In this document: piece by piece, positions 1 through 7,800 of the stretch
Layout of the letters: the number at the start of each line of letters is the position of its first letter
Position numbering within the stretch: the first letter of the stretch is position 1
From: Neocallimastix lanati (nom. inval.)
Lineage: Eukaryota > Neocallimastigomycota > Neocallimastigomycetes > Neocallimastigales > Neocallimastigaceae
DNA: 20,087 bases
Direction: 5' to 3'
Assembly: GCA_016946835.1 (NCBI GenBank)
Contig: JACVTC010000537.1
Coordinates: 1-20,087 of the forward strand
The notes under the pieces: generated by a model
Told to the model about the DNA's origin: nothing
The model's input: the letters and a program-made list of their open reading frames with translations, nothing else
Databases searched by the model: none
Program-made: the position numbers and the translations under genes

Positions 1-17
1 TATAATATCTTGAGGTT

Positions 18-752
18 TCAGTTTATTATTTGTTTGACTTGTTTGGAAAGTTTCGTTTCTTCTTTAGGATAAAGTCTTGAAGTAGTACTGTTTTGATTAT
101 TTTGATTATGCTGGGAATTATTAACATTATAGGTATTAATATTATTGTTCCTTACAGAAAGTCTATCTACTTTCTCGGCAATTTTGAAAGCTTTCTCCAT
201 ACTTATATCATCTTTAAGGGATAATTTCTTCCAGGCTTCATAATTATTTTGAATAGAGTCAATATAATCTAGTACACCAATGCGCTTTCTTCTCTTTTTA
301 TCAAGTTTAGTGTACAAAGTTCTATATCTTACATTAAAGTCTTTAATCTTTTCGTTTCTTTTAATTCGCATTGCACGAAGTTCTTTAAGAAGTAAATTTT
401 GGTCTTCTTTAATACCGTAAAAATTTTCAAGACTTGAAATAATTTTTTCAAGAGAAGGAAATTTATCATCATCAACATTTTCTTCTTCATCATCTTCTTC
501 TTCATCTGATGAATCATCACTTTCATCATCACTATCTTCTCCCAAATCTTCAATAACGCGTTGTACTTCACCAGAGCTGGTAAGTAAACAAGCATTAAAT
601 ATTGTTTCCGGATCTGTGATACCTTGTATCTTGATCCAAAGTTTTAATTCAGTAGCCCAGGACTTTATATCTAAATTGTCCTTGCTAAGCTTCACTATGT
701 CTCGTAATTCTTTCTTTAATTCTTTAAAACTTAAAGTACTTTTAGTAGACAT
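18..752 (-). CDS. gag: Element 1 Gag-like protein (LTR retrotransposon)
   Basis: This 244-aa ORF looks like the capsid (Gag) gene of an LTR retrotransposon. It starts at an ATG at 752 and stops with TGA at 18-20. The middle and C-terminal parts resemble retrotransposon Gag: a helical stretch with an LKELRAMRIKRNEKIKDF-type segment, the region where Ty3/Gypsy Gags have a conserved helix ending in a flexible F-x-x-R-Y motif. Residues about 70-98 form a strongly acidic Asp/Glu/Ser insert. The C-terminus is Asn-rich (about 200-230). No CCHC zinc knuckle is present before the stop, so either it lies in a downstream frame outside the window or this Gag lacks one. The -1 frame stays open from the Gag stop to the window edge, but no canonical slippery heptamer is visible. 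The ORF has no stops or frameshifts, so Gag itself may be functional. It is preceded by a long structured leader. Confidence 0.72.
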   Translation of the reverse strand: MSTKSTLSFKELKKELRDIVKLSKDNLDIKSWATELKLWIKIQGITDPETIFNACLLTSSGEVQRVIEDLGEDSDDESDDSSDEEEDDEEENVDDDKFPSLEKIISSLENFYGIKEDQNLLLKELRAMRIKRNEKIKDFNVRYRTLYTKLDKKRRKRIGVLDYIDSIQNNYEAWKKLSLKDDISMEKAFKIAEKVDRLSVRNNNINTYNVNNSQHNQNNQNSTTSRLYPKEETKLSKQVKQIIN

Positions 753-929
753 TTCGTTTTTAGTTAATAATTTTTTTATTGTAAATTAACGAGGTTATTA
801 AATACGAATAAATTTGAAAGTCCAACTTTAAAAATATAATTTAACAAGTAATTTAATATCGAATCAAATTTTAAAACAATATATCTTAGTAATTTTTGAA
901 AATAATAATTTTATTTGCTTTCTTTAGTA

Positions 930-1130
930 AGTATAAGCTCGAAATCCTTATCGACAACTTAGTAGAAATTATAAAGCACGAGGTTCTTTTCGACTACTTT
1001 TTTTAAGAATAATTTTAAGTTCGAAATCTTTATCGACAACTTAATAGAATAATTTTAAGTTCGAAATCTTTATCGACAACTTAATAGAATATTTTTCAAG
1101 CTCGAAATCTTTATCGACCACTTGAATTTT
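930..1130. repeat. 40-41 bp tandem repeat in element 1 leader
   Basis: The core TCGAAATC(C/T)TTATCGAC recurs at 939, 1021, 1061 and 1102. A degenerate copy lies near 980 (around CGAGGTTCTTTTCGACTACT). The spacing is about 41, 41, 40 and 41 bp. The two central copies are identical over the full 40-bp unit and the outer ones have diverged, as expected for a repeat growing by slippage or unequal exchange. Its position is 180-380 bp upstream of the Gag start codon on the minus strand. Confidence 0.85.
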
Positions 1131-1701
1131 GTAATTTAGTATATTTGTAGTAATAAATTTAGAAGCAAAGTTTTATTTATTATTTTCACCTTTCAAAAAT
1201 TTTTCTTTTTAAACGATAAATATTGTATTGTTATAGCTAATAAAATTATTAATTAATTATAATTATTAAATACAAAAAAATAATCTTTATTGTCGTACAA
1301 TCTGATAGTACACACTGTCTGACGTGCAGCTTACCTAATGGTGTCATGCCACGCGTGTGCCACGATTACTATATTCAATATAAAATATAGCAGTTCAGAG
1401 CCCACTAGCCCAATTACTATGTAGGATAAACTTAATCCGATAATCTATGTACGGAATAAAAAAATTTTAAAAGTATTCAATAATATTTTTATTAACTAAT
1501 AAAAATTAACTAAAAACACAATATTTTCAAAGTAAATTAAGATTCTATTACAGGAATTATATAACAAATAAAGTACCAGTAATAAAAAAAATAAAAAAAA
1601 TTTAAATGGCGAAGTTAGCCAAAGTCTGATACTTTATATAATAAAGTGCCTTATAACTAGCACAAAGAAAAAAAAAAAAAAATTTTATAAAAAAAAACAA
1701 T

Positions 1702-1723
1702 CTTACGCCTTCGGTGACGTAAG
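1702..1723 (-). promoter_or_regulatory. Conserved leader hairpin, element 1 copy
   Basis: On the minus strand an 8-bp stem (CTTACGTC with GGCGTAAG, one T-G pair) closes the hexaloop ACCGAA (1710-1715). The element 2 leader has a hairpin at 3442-3463 with the same stem length, the same loop and two compensatory pair changes. In element 1 the hairpin is followed by U-rich sequence. Its function is unknown. An RNA packaging, dimerisation or translation element is an inference. Confidence 0.65.
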
Positions 1724-1741
1724 CTCCTTATTCGCCAGTGC

Positions 1742-1833
1742 TTGGAAAGTACCCGCACCTTCGTGTGTTGAAACGTTGAAGGTTGAACTATTATTACCGG
1801 GTCGGTAACCAAATACCTTCGTCTACTTTCCAA
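1742..1833 (-). promoter_or_regulatory. Long-range stem with two inner hairpins, element 1 leader
   Basis: TTGGAAAGTA (1742-1751) is perfectly complementary to TACTTTCCAA (1824-1833), giving a 10-bp closing stem. It encloses a TTACCG/CGGTAA hairpin (1794-1799 with 1803-1808) and an ACCTTC/GAAGGT hairpin (1757-1762 with 1778-1783), so the predicted fold is a three-way junction. The conserved hairpin begins 18 nt downstream in transcript order. The fold was read by eye, not computed. Confidence 0.5.
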
Positions 1834-2010
1834 TTAATCTCCAAATTAACTACTATTCAATAACCTACTATGAATAGAGTTAATTTGTTGCTATCTGAGA
1901 ATACACTGTGTATGAGCTCTATCCGCTCCTTGTTATAATTTTACAAAATTTGTTTTTTTAGAATCTTAATTTTACTTATTTAAAAAAAATTTTTTTTATA
2001 TATATATATC

Positions 2011-2056
2011 AAACAAGCGCCATGGGTTAATCAAAGGATTAACGACTTACTTGTTT
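2011..2056 (-). promoter_or_regulatory. Extended hairpin near element 1 PBS
   Basis: The inner stem GTTAATC/GATTAAC (2026-2032 with 2037-2043) has a 4-nt loop. The outer stem AAACAAG/CTTGTTT (2011-2017 with 2050-2056) is 7 bp. Together they make a two-tier hairpin about 65 nt downstream of the primer binding site in transcript order. Element 2 also has a strong hairpin soon after its PBS. Confidence 0.5.
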
Positions 2057-2122
2057 ATCAATATAAAATAAAAAAAAAATTAAAAAAAAATCTATGTTAT
2101 TTACTATTATTTCTATTTAATT

Positions 2123-2139
2123 CCCCGATATCTCCACCA
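2123..2139 (-). promoter_or_regulatory. Element 1 primer binding site (probable)
   Basis: The minus strand reads TGGTGGAGATATCGGGG. A TGG start matches the CCA end of a tRNA primer. The first nine bases, TGGTGGAGA, are identical to the PBS of element 2 (3124-3132), which supports both calls. A possible LTR end in CA lies at 2146-2147, leaving a 6-nt gap. The tRNA identity was not determined. Confidence 0.55.
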
Positions 2140-2145
2140 TATAAA

Positions 2146-2360
2146 TGTTAAGGTTTTAGAGAATTAAATAAAAATAAAGTAAGGAAACACAAATTTTATT
2201 TATTTATTTATTATTTTTATTTATAAATTTATTTGATTTTATTTTTGATCTTTGGATTTAAAAATTTATTAAAGTACAAAATAATAATGTACACATAATG
2301 TATTAGAAATAAATCGTAGATTTAATTAAGAATGCATTATTTAGTACATTCTTATCATAT
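2146..2360 (-). repeat. Element 1 5' LTR, 3' part, interrupted by element 2
   Basis: This AT-rich segment lies upstream (minus strand) of the element 1 PBS, where its 5' LTR must be. It ends abruptly at the element 2 target duplication. The LTR should therefore continue at 9302 and beyond, but its outer end cannot be fixed because the partner LTR is outside the window. An 8-bp inverted repeat, TAAGAATG (2327-2334) with CATTCTTA (2347-2354), stops 2 bp before the duplication. Confidence 0.45.
2357..2360. repeat. Target-site duplication, left copy (ATAT)
   Basis: ATAT lies directly before the TG end of the left LTR and matches ATAT at 9302-9305 directly after the CA end of the right LTR. Four to five bp duplications are usual for Ty3/Gypsy integrases. 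The low complexity means a chance match is possible, but the position is exact. Confidence 0.7.
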
Positions 2361-3121
2361 TGATACAGATTGGAATTCTTAAGCATAAAATTATTAGAAA
2401 GCTTGAATAATATCTAACCTATTCAACAACAAATTAATAAATTAAAATTTGAAATTAAAATCATAATAAAAAAATTTATTTTAATTAAATTCTAAAACTC
2501 GAAATTATACTTTAATTCTATTTTAATTTTTAAAATAATGAAATATTAATGTTAATTAATTTCTCTTTTTAATTAAAAGTAAATAGTTTGTAAACAATTT
2601 TCTCTTTTTTTTTATTATTTTGAATTCTTTGTTTATAATAATTCTTGTATTAATTGTTTATTTGTTTATTTTATTGTTTATTTTTATAAATATAATTATT
2701 CTTAATTATTTTATTATTAAAAATTGTAAATACTTTAAATTATTGTAAAAATATAAATACTTGTAAATATTTTATAAAATTAATTTCTCGTTGTTATTAG
2801 AAATGTAATAAAAAAAATAATAACCAAATATTATAATAATAAATAATAATAAAAATTAATAAATAATAATAAAAAAAATTAATAAATATAATAATAAAAA
2901 TTAATAAATATAATAATAAAAATTAATTCTAAACACAAAAGAAATGTATAATTTTGAAAAATTAATAACAATTCAGTGTTAAGCTAGAATAATAATAACT
3001 TAATTATTAATAATAATAACATAAATTCATTTATATTAAATTTATATTAATTCAAACTTGATACATCTATTATCACTTTTGAAGTAATAACTTCAAATTA
3101 AGATAATAGAATCGTTTGTCA
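2361..3121 (+). repeat. Element 2 5' LTR
   Basis: It begins TGATACAGAT and ends GTTTGTCA, giving TG...CA termini. It matches 8541-9301 at every position (constant offset 6180). A possible TATA box (TATAAAT, around 2752-2758) is present, but in sequence this AT-rich it is not diagnostic. The 3' part contains a tandem (A)n-TAATAAAAATTAATAAATA-like stretch at about 2840-2925 and a strong stem-loop at 3067-3109. Confidence 0.95.
3067..3109 (+). promoter_or_regulatory. Stem-loop in the U5-side end of the LTR
   Basis: The outer arms CTATTATC/GATAATAG (3067-3074, 3102-3109) and inner arms TTTGAAGT/ACTTCAAA (3078-3085, 3090-3097) are both perfect. They enclose the loop AATA, with a small internal loop between the two stems. 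The same structure is at 9247-9289 in the right LTR. It lies 12 bp from the LTR end, so in RNA it would sit next to the PBS. Confidence 0.6.
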
Positions 3122-3123
3122 AT

Positions 3124-3137
3124 TGGTGGAGAGTGAG
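3124..3137 (+). promoter_or_regulatory. Element 2 primer binding site
   Basis: TGGTGGAGAGTGAG starts 2 nt after the CA end of the left LTR, the usual place for a tRNA primer site. It shares TGGTGGAGA with element 1. No complement (TCTCCACCA) occurs in the LTR, so Tf1-type self-priming is not supported. The tRNA is unidentified. Confidence 0.7.
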
Positions 3138-3138
3138 T

Positions 3139-3168
3139 GATATAACTCCTATACGAGTAAGTTATATC
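3139..3168 (+). promoter_or_regulatory. Hairpin directly after element 2 PBS
   Basis: GATATAACT (3139-3147) pairs perfectly with AGTTATATC (3160-3168). A shorter competing ACTC/GAGT pair is possible within the loop region. The location next to the PBS suggests a role in primer placement, which is inference. Confidence 0.5.
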
Positions 3169-3198
3169 TATTTTAATTATTCAAGTAGATTTAAGTAG

Positions 3199-3201
<3 letters not shown>

Positions 3202-3248
<47 letters not shown>
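3202..3248 (+). repeat. Poly(A) run 1 in element 2 leader
   Basis: This is an uninterrupted run of 47 A. It lies on the transcribed strand of the leader, upstream of Gag. The exact length is uncertain because long homopolymers are prone to sequencing error. Confidence 0.95.
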
Positions 3249-3250
<2 letters not shown>

Positions 3251-3316
3251 ATTAGGACGAGTGTTAGAATACTCGGTTATACGTTGTTTTTGAGTGTATT
3301 CAATAAGCTCATTTGC

Positions 3317-3425
3317 AACTCGTTTAGACGAATCTATTTGGTTAGAGACTGCGTAAAGGATTACTATAAAAGACGTAATCTAATCCCATATCTCTTCAAC
3401 AGAGTGAGGTTGCAGTAAACGAGTT
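3317..3425 (+). promoter_or_regulatory. Long-range stem with two inner hairpins, element 2 leader
   Basis: AACTCGTTTA (3317-3326) is perfectly complementary to TAAACGAGTT (3416-3425). Enclosed are GATTAC/GTAATC (3359-3364 with 3375-3380) and CTCT/AGAG (3392-3395 with 3401-3404), giving a predicted three-way junction. The conserved hairpin begins 16 nt downstream. The layout matches element 1 although the stem sequences differ. Confidence 0.5.
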
Positions 3426-3441
3426 AACAACGGTTAATGCG

Positions 3442-3463
3442 CTTAGATCACCGAAGGTCTAAG
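3442..3463 (+). promoter_or_regulatory. Conserved leader hairpin, element 2 copy
   Basis: An 8-bp stem (CTTAGATC with GGTCTAAG, one T-G pair) closes the hexaloop ACCGAA at 3450-3455. Compared with the element 1 copy, pair 5 is G-C instead of C-G and pair 6 is A-T instead of G-C, so pairing is kept while sequence changes. That is direct covariation evidence for an RNA structure. Confidence 0.65.
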
Positions 3464-3493
3464 ATTAAATATATAGTTTTAAAATTTTCTTTT

Positions 3494-3567
3494 AAGGGTT
3501 TACTTGTTCCCTTTTTGTTATATTAACACCGCCGGTTTTTTTTATGGTTGTGAGGCAAAGGTGTTAA
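3494..3567 (+). promoter_or_regulatory. Two further hairpins in element 2 leader
   Basis: AAGGG/CCCTT (3494-3498 with 3509-3513) is followed by TTAACACC/GGTGTTAA (3523-3530 with 3560-3567). The second is extended by GCC/GGC (3531-3533 with 3554-3556) across an AAA bulge. They lie between the conserved hairpin and the second poly(A) run. Confidence 0.45.
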
Positions 3568-3614
3568 TTAAAATAAAATTGTATACAAATACTACTATCT
3601 ACAGTCGAAAGAAT

Positions 3615-3618
<4 letters not shown>

Positions 3619-3670
<52 letters not shown>
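3619..3670 (+). repeat. Poly(A) run 2 in element 2 leader
   Basis: A run of 52 A ends 122 bp before the Gag start codon. With the run at 3202-3248 it brackets the 370-bp structured part of the leader. The length is approximate for the same reason as run 1. Confidence 0.95.
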
Positions 3671-3674
<4 letters not shown>

Positions 3675-3792
3675 TCTTTTTGCAAGAATAAATAAAAAAG
3701 AAATAAGTAAAATAATTCATAAATTCATAAATTAAGATAAGCGAAAATATAAATTGTAAGGTTTCTTTTTAAAATTTATAAATAAAATAATA

Positions 3793-4767
3793 ATGATAAT
3801 GGAAAATTCAACCAAGGCAATAACCTTTAATAGGTTACCTATATTAGGGAAGGATAAGGTTTCCTTTGAGGAATGGCATTTTTCGTATGAACGCTGGTGT
3901 AAAGCTAATAAAATAGAAGAAGAAGAAGATAAAATTGAATACTTAATCTCCTTAACTACAGATATAGCGAGAACCATTGTATTCAATTCATTAAACAAAG
4001 AAGCACCAGATAGTTACAAAACTATAATAAATAAATTAAGAGGACATTTCAGAGTCTCTACCTCTAAAAATGCCAGATTATTGGAATTATCTACAGTCAC
4101 TATTAAAAAAGGGGAAAGAATTTCTGAATTTGATGTAAGATTCAATACCCTGTGTAATCAAGTGAATTTAGAAATTAGTGACCAAGTTATCACTTCATAT
4201 TATATTAATGCTTTTAAGAATTGGGGTAAAATTTATGAAGCCTTATTAGAAGAGGAACCAACCTCACTTCAGGATGCAATGAAAATAACATCCAAGAAAG
4301 GAAAAATTATTGCTTTAATGGAAGAAAATAAAAATAAATATAAAAAATTACACGGAGTTAACAAGAAAGAAATAAAAGATTTCAATGAATCTAAAAATTA
4401 TAATAATAATTATAACAATTATAATTATAGAAATGATTATTTTTCAACTTCAAATTCCAGATCGAATAATAAGCAATATAACAACAATAATAATAATTAT
4501 AATCGTTACGATAATAAAAATAAACATAATGATAACTATAATAACAATATAAGAAATAATAGGTATAAAATGCAATCAAGAGAAGAAATAAACAAAGGAA
4601 TTGAACATAGAATGAACACTTTAAGGTACCCTCAATCAACAATAGAAGATTTAGATGACATTACAAAAAAATTAGAACAATTAAAAATAAATTTTTGTGT
4701 ACAATGTAAACGAATTGGTCACAAAATGAATGATTGCCCTGAAAACGACGAAAGCCATTTAAATTAA
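3793..4767 (+). CDS. gag: Element 2 Gag (capsid/nucleocapsid) polyprotein
   Basis: This 324-aa structural protein would assemble the virus-like particle and bind element RNA. Residues about 10-165 look like the retrotransposon Gag capsid domain, with the FEEWHFSYERWCKAN start and a later SEFDVRFNTLCNQV segment. Residues about 200-270 are a very Asn/Tyr-rich linker. A canonical zinc knuckle follows at 302-315 (CVQCKRIGHKMNDC, spacing C-x2-C-x4-H-x4-C). A second in-frame ATG two codons downstream (MIMEN) could be the true start. The stop TAA at 4765-4767 directly follows the slippery heptamer at 4758-4764, so a fraction of ribosomes should continue into pol. The long minus-strand frames across the Asn-rich part are composition shadows. 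Confidence 0.92.
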   Translation: MIMENSTKAITFNRLPILGKDKVSFEEWHFSYERWCKANKIEEEEDKIEYLISLTTDIARTIVFNSLNKEAPDSYKTIINKLRGHFRVSTSKNARLLELSTVTIKKGERISEFDVRFNTLCNQVNLEISDQVITSYYINAFKNWGKIYEALLEEEPTSLQDAMKITSKKGKIIALMEENKNKYKKLHGVNKKEIKDFNESKNYNNNYNNYNYRNDYFSTSNSRSNNKQYNNNNNNYNRYDNKNKHNDNYNNNIRNNRYKMQSREEINKGIEHRMNTLRYPQSTIEDLDDITKKLEQLKINFCVQCKRIGHKMNDCPENDESHLN

Positions 4768-4807
4768 TAATCGGGAGTACGCAATCTCCCAGGACAATTA
4801 AAATTGC
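4758..4807 (+). promoter_or_regulatory. Predicted -1 ribosomal frameshift signal (slippery site and pseudoknot)
   Basis: The Gag codons before the stop read CAT TTA AAT, placing the heptamer T TTA AAT (4758-4764) exactly in the X XXY YYZ register. An 8-nt spacer follows. Stem 1 is GGGAG/CTCCC (4773-4777 with 4786-4790). Its loop bases GCAAT (4781-4785) are perfectly complementary to ATTGC (4803-4807), giving stem 2 of an H-type pseudoknot with a 12-nt A-rich loop. Pol lies in the -1 frame and is open from 4710, so all parts agree. Efficiency cannot be judged from sequence. Confidence 0.8.
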
Positions 4808-7800
4808 AAATGAAAATGAAAATGAAAATGAAAATGAAAATAATTTCGAAAGAAGTGAAAATGACAAAGAAAATTTCACTAAAGAAGAAAGTAATATTGA
4901 AAGAAATTCTTCAAACTTTATCGGTACAGTACAAAAGAGAAAAACTTCGACAAGAAAATTAAATAACAAATCTATAGTAAAGCCTTCATTATTAAGTGAA
5001 CCCAAAACAAAATTAGTAAAACAACAAAAGAAAGTAATTAAAGATGCTAGAAGAAGAAAGCTTAGCAATTCTGAAGAAAATGAACCAAATACTAGTGATG
5101 ATATAGTGATGGAAGTTAATGAAGAAGAAAATAGCAATGAAAATGAGATTAATGGAGCCTCATATATTGAAAGTAATAATGAAAAAGAATCAGAAAAACC
5201 AAAAACTATTAAGAAAAGAAAAATGACCAATATCCAAATGTTAAATGAAAATGAAAAGTTTAGTATAACTGAAGAAGCTAATAACCTTTTTCCAAAAATT
5301 AGTTTATCTCAATTATTATCTGCAAGTCCGTCCATTAGAAAAGAACTTGAACAAGGTTGTAAACCAAGAGTTGAGAAAATTCTTTGTTCCTTAACTAATA
5401 CAAGTCTTCCTATTATTTGTGGTGAAATAGATAATAAGACATTTAAAATCTTATACGATACCGGTACAAACGTTAATGTTATAACAAATAATTGTCTAGG
5501 CAAACTAAAACATAAAGTAATTAAACAATGTGAAAATTTAGAAGATATTACCATTGTGGATGGTACTAAAGTAACTACAAATAGTTACATTGAATTAAAA
5601 ATAAACGTAAATAATAGATTAACTATTACAGAAAAATTCTATGTAATTAATTATACGAATCCATATTTTGAAATTATATTTGGTAGAGGAATTCAGAAAA
5701 AGTATCGTTTGTATATAGATCCAGATGATGATGCTGTCTACCAGAAAATTAAGAAAGGAATTAAACAAGTAACTTATATAATTAATAGTAAATCAGAAAT
5801 ACCTCTTGTTAATTCCATTATTATAGAAAAAGATGAACAACAAGAGTTCATCGATACATTAAATAAAATTATTGAATCTGTCCCGGAAAAATTTAAGACA
5901 GAATTTAAAAATTTAATTGAGAAGTATAAAAACTGTATGGCAACTTCAATGTCACAATTAAGTACAGCTAATTTAGAACCACATTCAATTGTGACAATTA
6001 GTAATAAACCTATAAAATTAAAACCATACAAATTATCAAAAGAGCATGCAGATATTCTTAAATCGGAAATAATTAAACTATTAGAAAAAGGACTTATAGT
6101 TCCTTCACATTCTCCATGGTCTTTTCCTGTTCTATTAGTTCAAAAGAAAAATGGGAAATGGAGAATGTGTATTGATTATCGCAAATTAAATGAAATTACT
6201 ATAAAAGATTCTTACGCACTACCATTTATAGATGAACTAATTTATTCAGTAAATGGTGCGACGGTATTCTCCGCATTAGACTTATATTCTGGATATCATC
6301 AAATTCCAATGAATCCAGAAGATATAGAGAAAACAGCATTTACCACAAAATTCGGCAATTACAATTTTAAAGTAATGCCATTTGGCCTTACCAATGCTCC
6401 CGCTACCTTCCAACGGGAGATGAATAGAATATTACTTCCTTTAATCGGTAAATGTTTATTTGTTTACTTAGATGATATTGTAATTTATTCAAGAACTCTT
6501 GATGAACATCTTAAACATTTAAAGTTAGCTTTTGAAATATTTTCTAAATACAATCTTTCTCTTAACTTACAAAAATGTAAATTCTTTCAAGAAAGTGTTG
6601 AAGTATTAGGTCATGTTCTAACATCAAAAGGATTAAAAACAATTCCATCAAAAGTACAAAGTATTGCTTTGTGGGACAATCCTAAAGATGTAAGTGAACT
6701 TCGTTCTTTTTTAGGTTTAGCTAGTTATTATAGAAAATTTATTCAAAATTTCTCAATTATTGCTGACCCTCTTTTTAAGTTATTAAAAAAGAATTCAAAA
6801 TATATATGGTCAAATGAATGCGAAGAAGCTTTCGAAAATATTAAAGAATGTTTACTTAATGATCCAATATTAAGTTACCCAGATTTTAAAAAGGAATTCA
6901 TCATTCGTACTGATGCTTCTCTTAAAGGTATTGGTGGTGTTCTTTTACAGAAGGAAGAGGATAGTCTTGAACATCCTATCTGTTGCGTAAGTAGAACACT
7001 CTCTACATCTGAAAAGAATTACTCCGTAACGGACTTAGAAGGATTAGCTGTTATATTTAGTTTAAAATATTTTAGTCAATATATATTAAGCAATAAAAAT
7101 TTAACAAAATTTATTACGGATCATAAACCATTACTTGGGTTTTTCAAAAAAAGCATTCCTACTTCTAATCGTCATGCAAGATGGATAGAAGAATTTAACA
7201 AATATAAGATTGAACTTATTTACGAGAAAGGAAAGAAAAATGTATTCACTGATGCGTTATCAAGATTACCTTCTAAAAATTCAAAAGGAATTATTCAATG
7301 CGCTAATGCAATATTAGCCGACTTTAATCCAAGGGATTTGGATCTACCAGAAGGTATAATAAAATACTTCACTAAGAATTATCAAGTTGTTGATAATACT
7401 CTATATTATAAAAAAGATGATCTTTATTTAAAAGTCATCTATAAAGATGAAGACAAAAAGGATATTATTAATCGTGCCCATTTAGTAGGACATGAAGGAG
7501 CAGAGAAAACTACTAATAGAATTATGCAATCTTACTATTGGCCTGGCATTTGGAATGATGTAAGAATGTGGATAAAAAGTTGTCACAAATGTCAAACATG
7601 CAGGCCTAAACCATTTCCAAAAAGTTCTGGAGATAATGCTACCCCTGTTGAACAACCATTTACTAGAGTAGGACTCGATATAATAGGACCGTTACCAACT
7701 ACTAAAAATGGTAACAATTATATAATAACCTTAGTCGATTATTTTACCAAGTGGGTTGAAGCTAAAGCAATCCCGAACATGAAATCCGAAGAAGTAATAA

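Larger units (their letters stand above)
753..2139 (-). other. Element 1 5' leader (untranslated region)
   Basis: About 1.39 kb of non-coding sequence lies between the presumed primer binding site (2123-2139) and the Gag start at 752. In transcript order it contains a hairpin at 2056-2011, a 10-bp long-range stem (1824-1833 with 1742-1751), a conserved hairpin (1702-1723), U-rich tracts around 1666-1700, a less AT-rich island at 1300-1440 with the palindrome CACGCGTG at 1350-1357, and a 40-41 bp tandem repeat at about 930-1130. The A+T content is visibly lower in the structured parts than in the flanking spacer. No ORF of note is present. It is roughly twice the length of the element 2 leader. 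Confidence 0.6.

Noticed and set aside
930-1130. Possible CRISPR array
   Set aside because: The units are contiguous tandem repeats with no unique spacers, in a eukaryotic element.
1666-1723. Hairpin followed by U-run, like a bacterial terminator
   Set aside because: The context is a eukaryotic retrotransposon leader, and the hairpin is better explained as the element shared with element 2.
2361-3121. Self-priming of the Tf1 type for element 2
   Set aside because: No stretch complementary to the PBS (TCTCCACCA) occurs in the LTR.
3732-3998. Minus-strand 88-aa open frame over the element 2 Gag start
   Set aside because: It is antisense to a well-supported Gag and has no recognisable domain.
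4391-5230. Minus-strand Tyr/Phe- and Ser/Leu-rich frames over Gag and the pol linker
   Set aside because: They are composition shadows of Asn and Glu/Lys codons on the plus strand.
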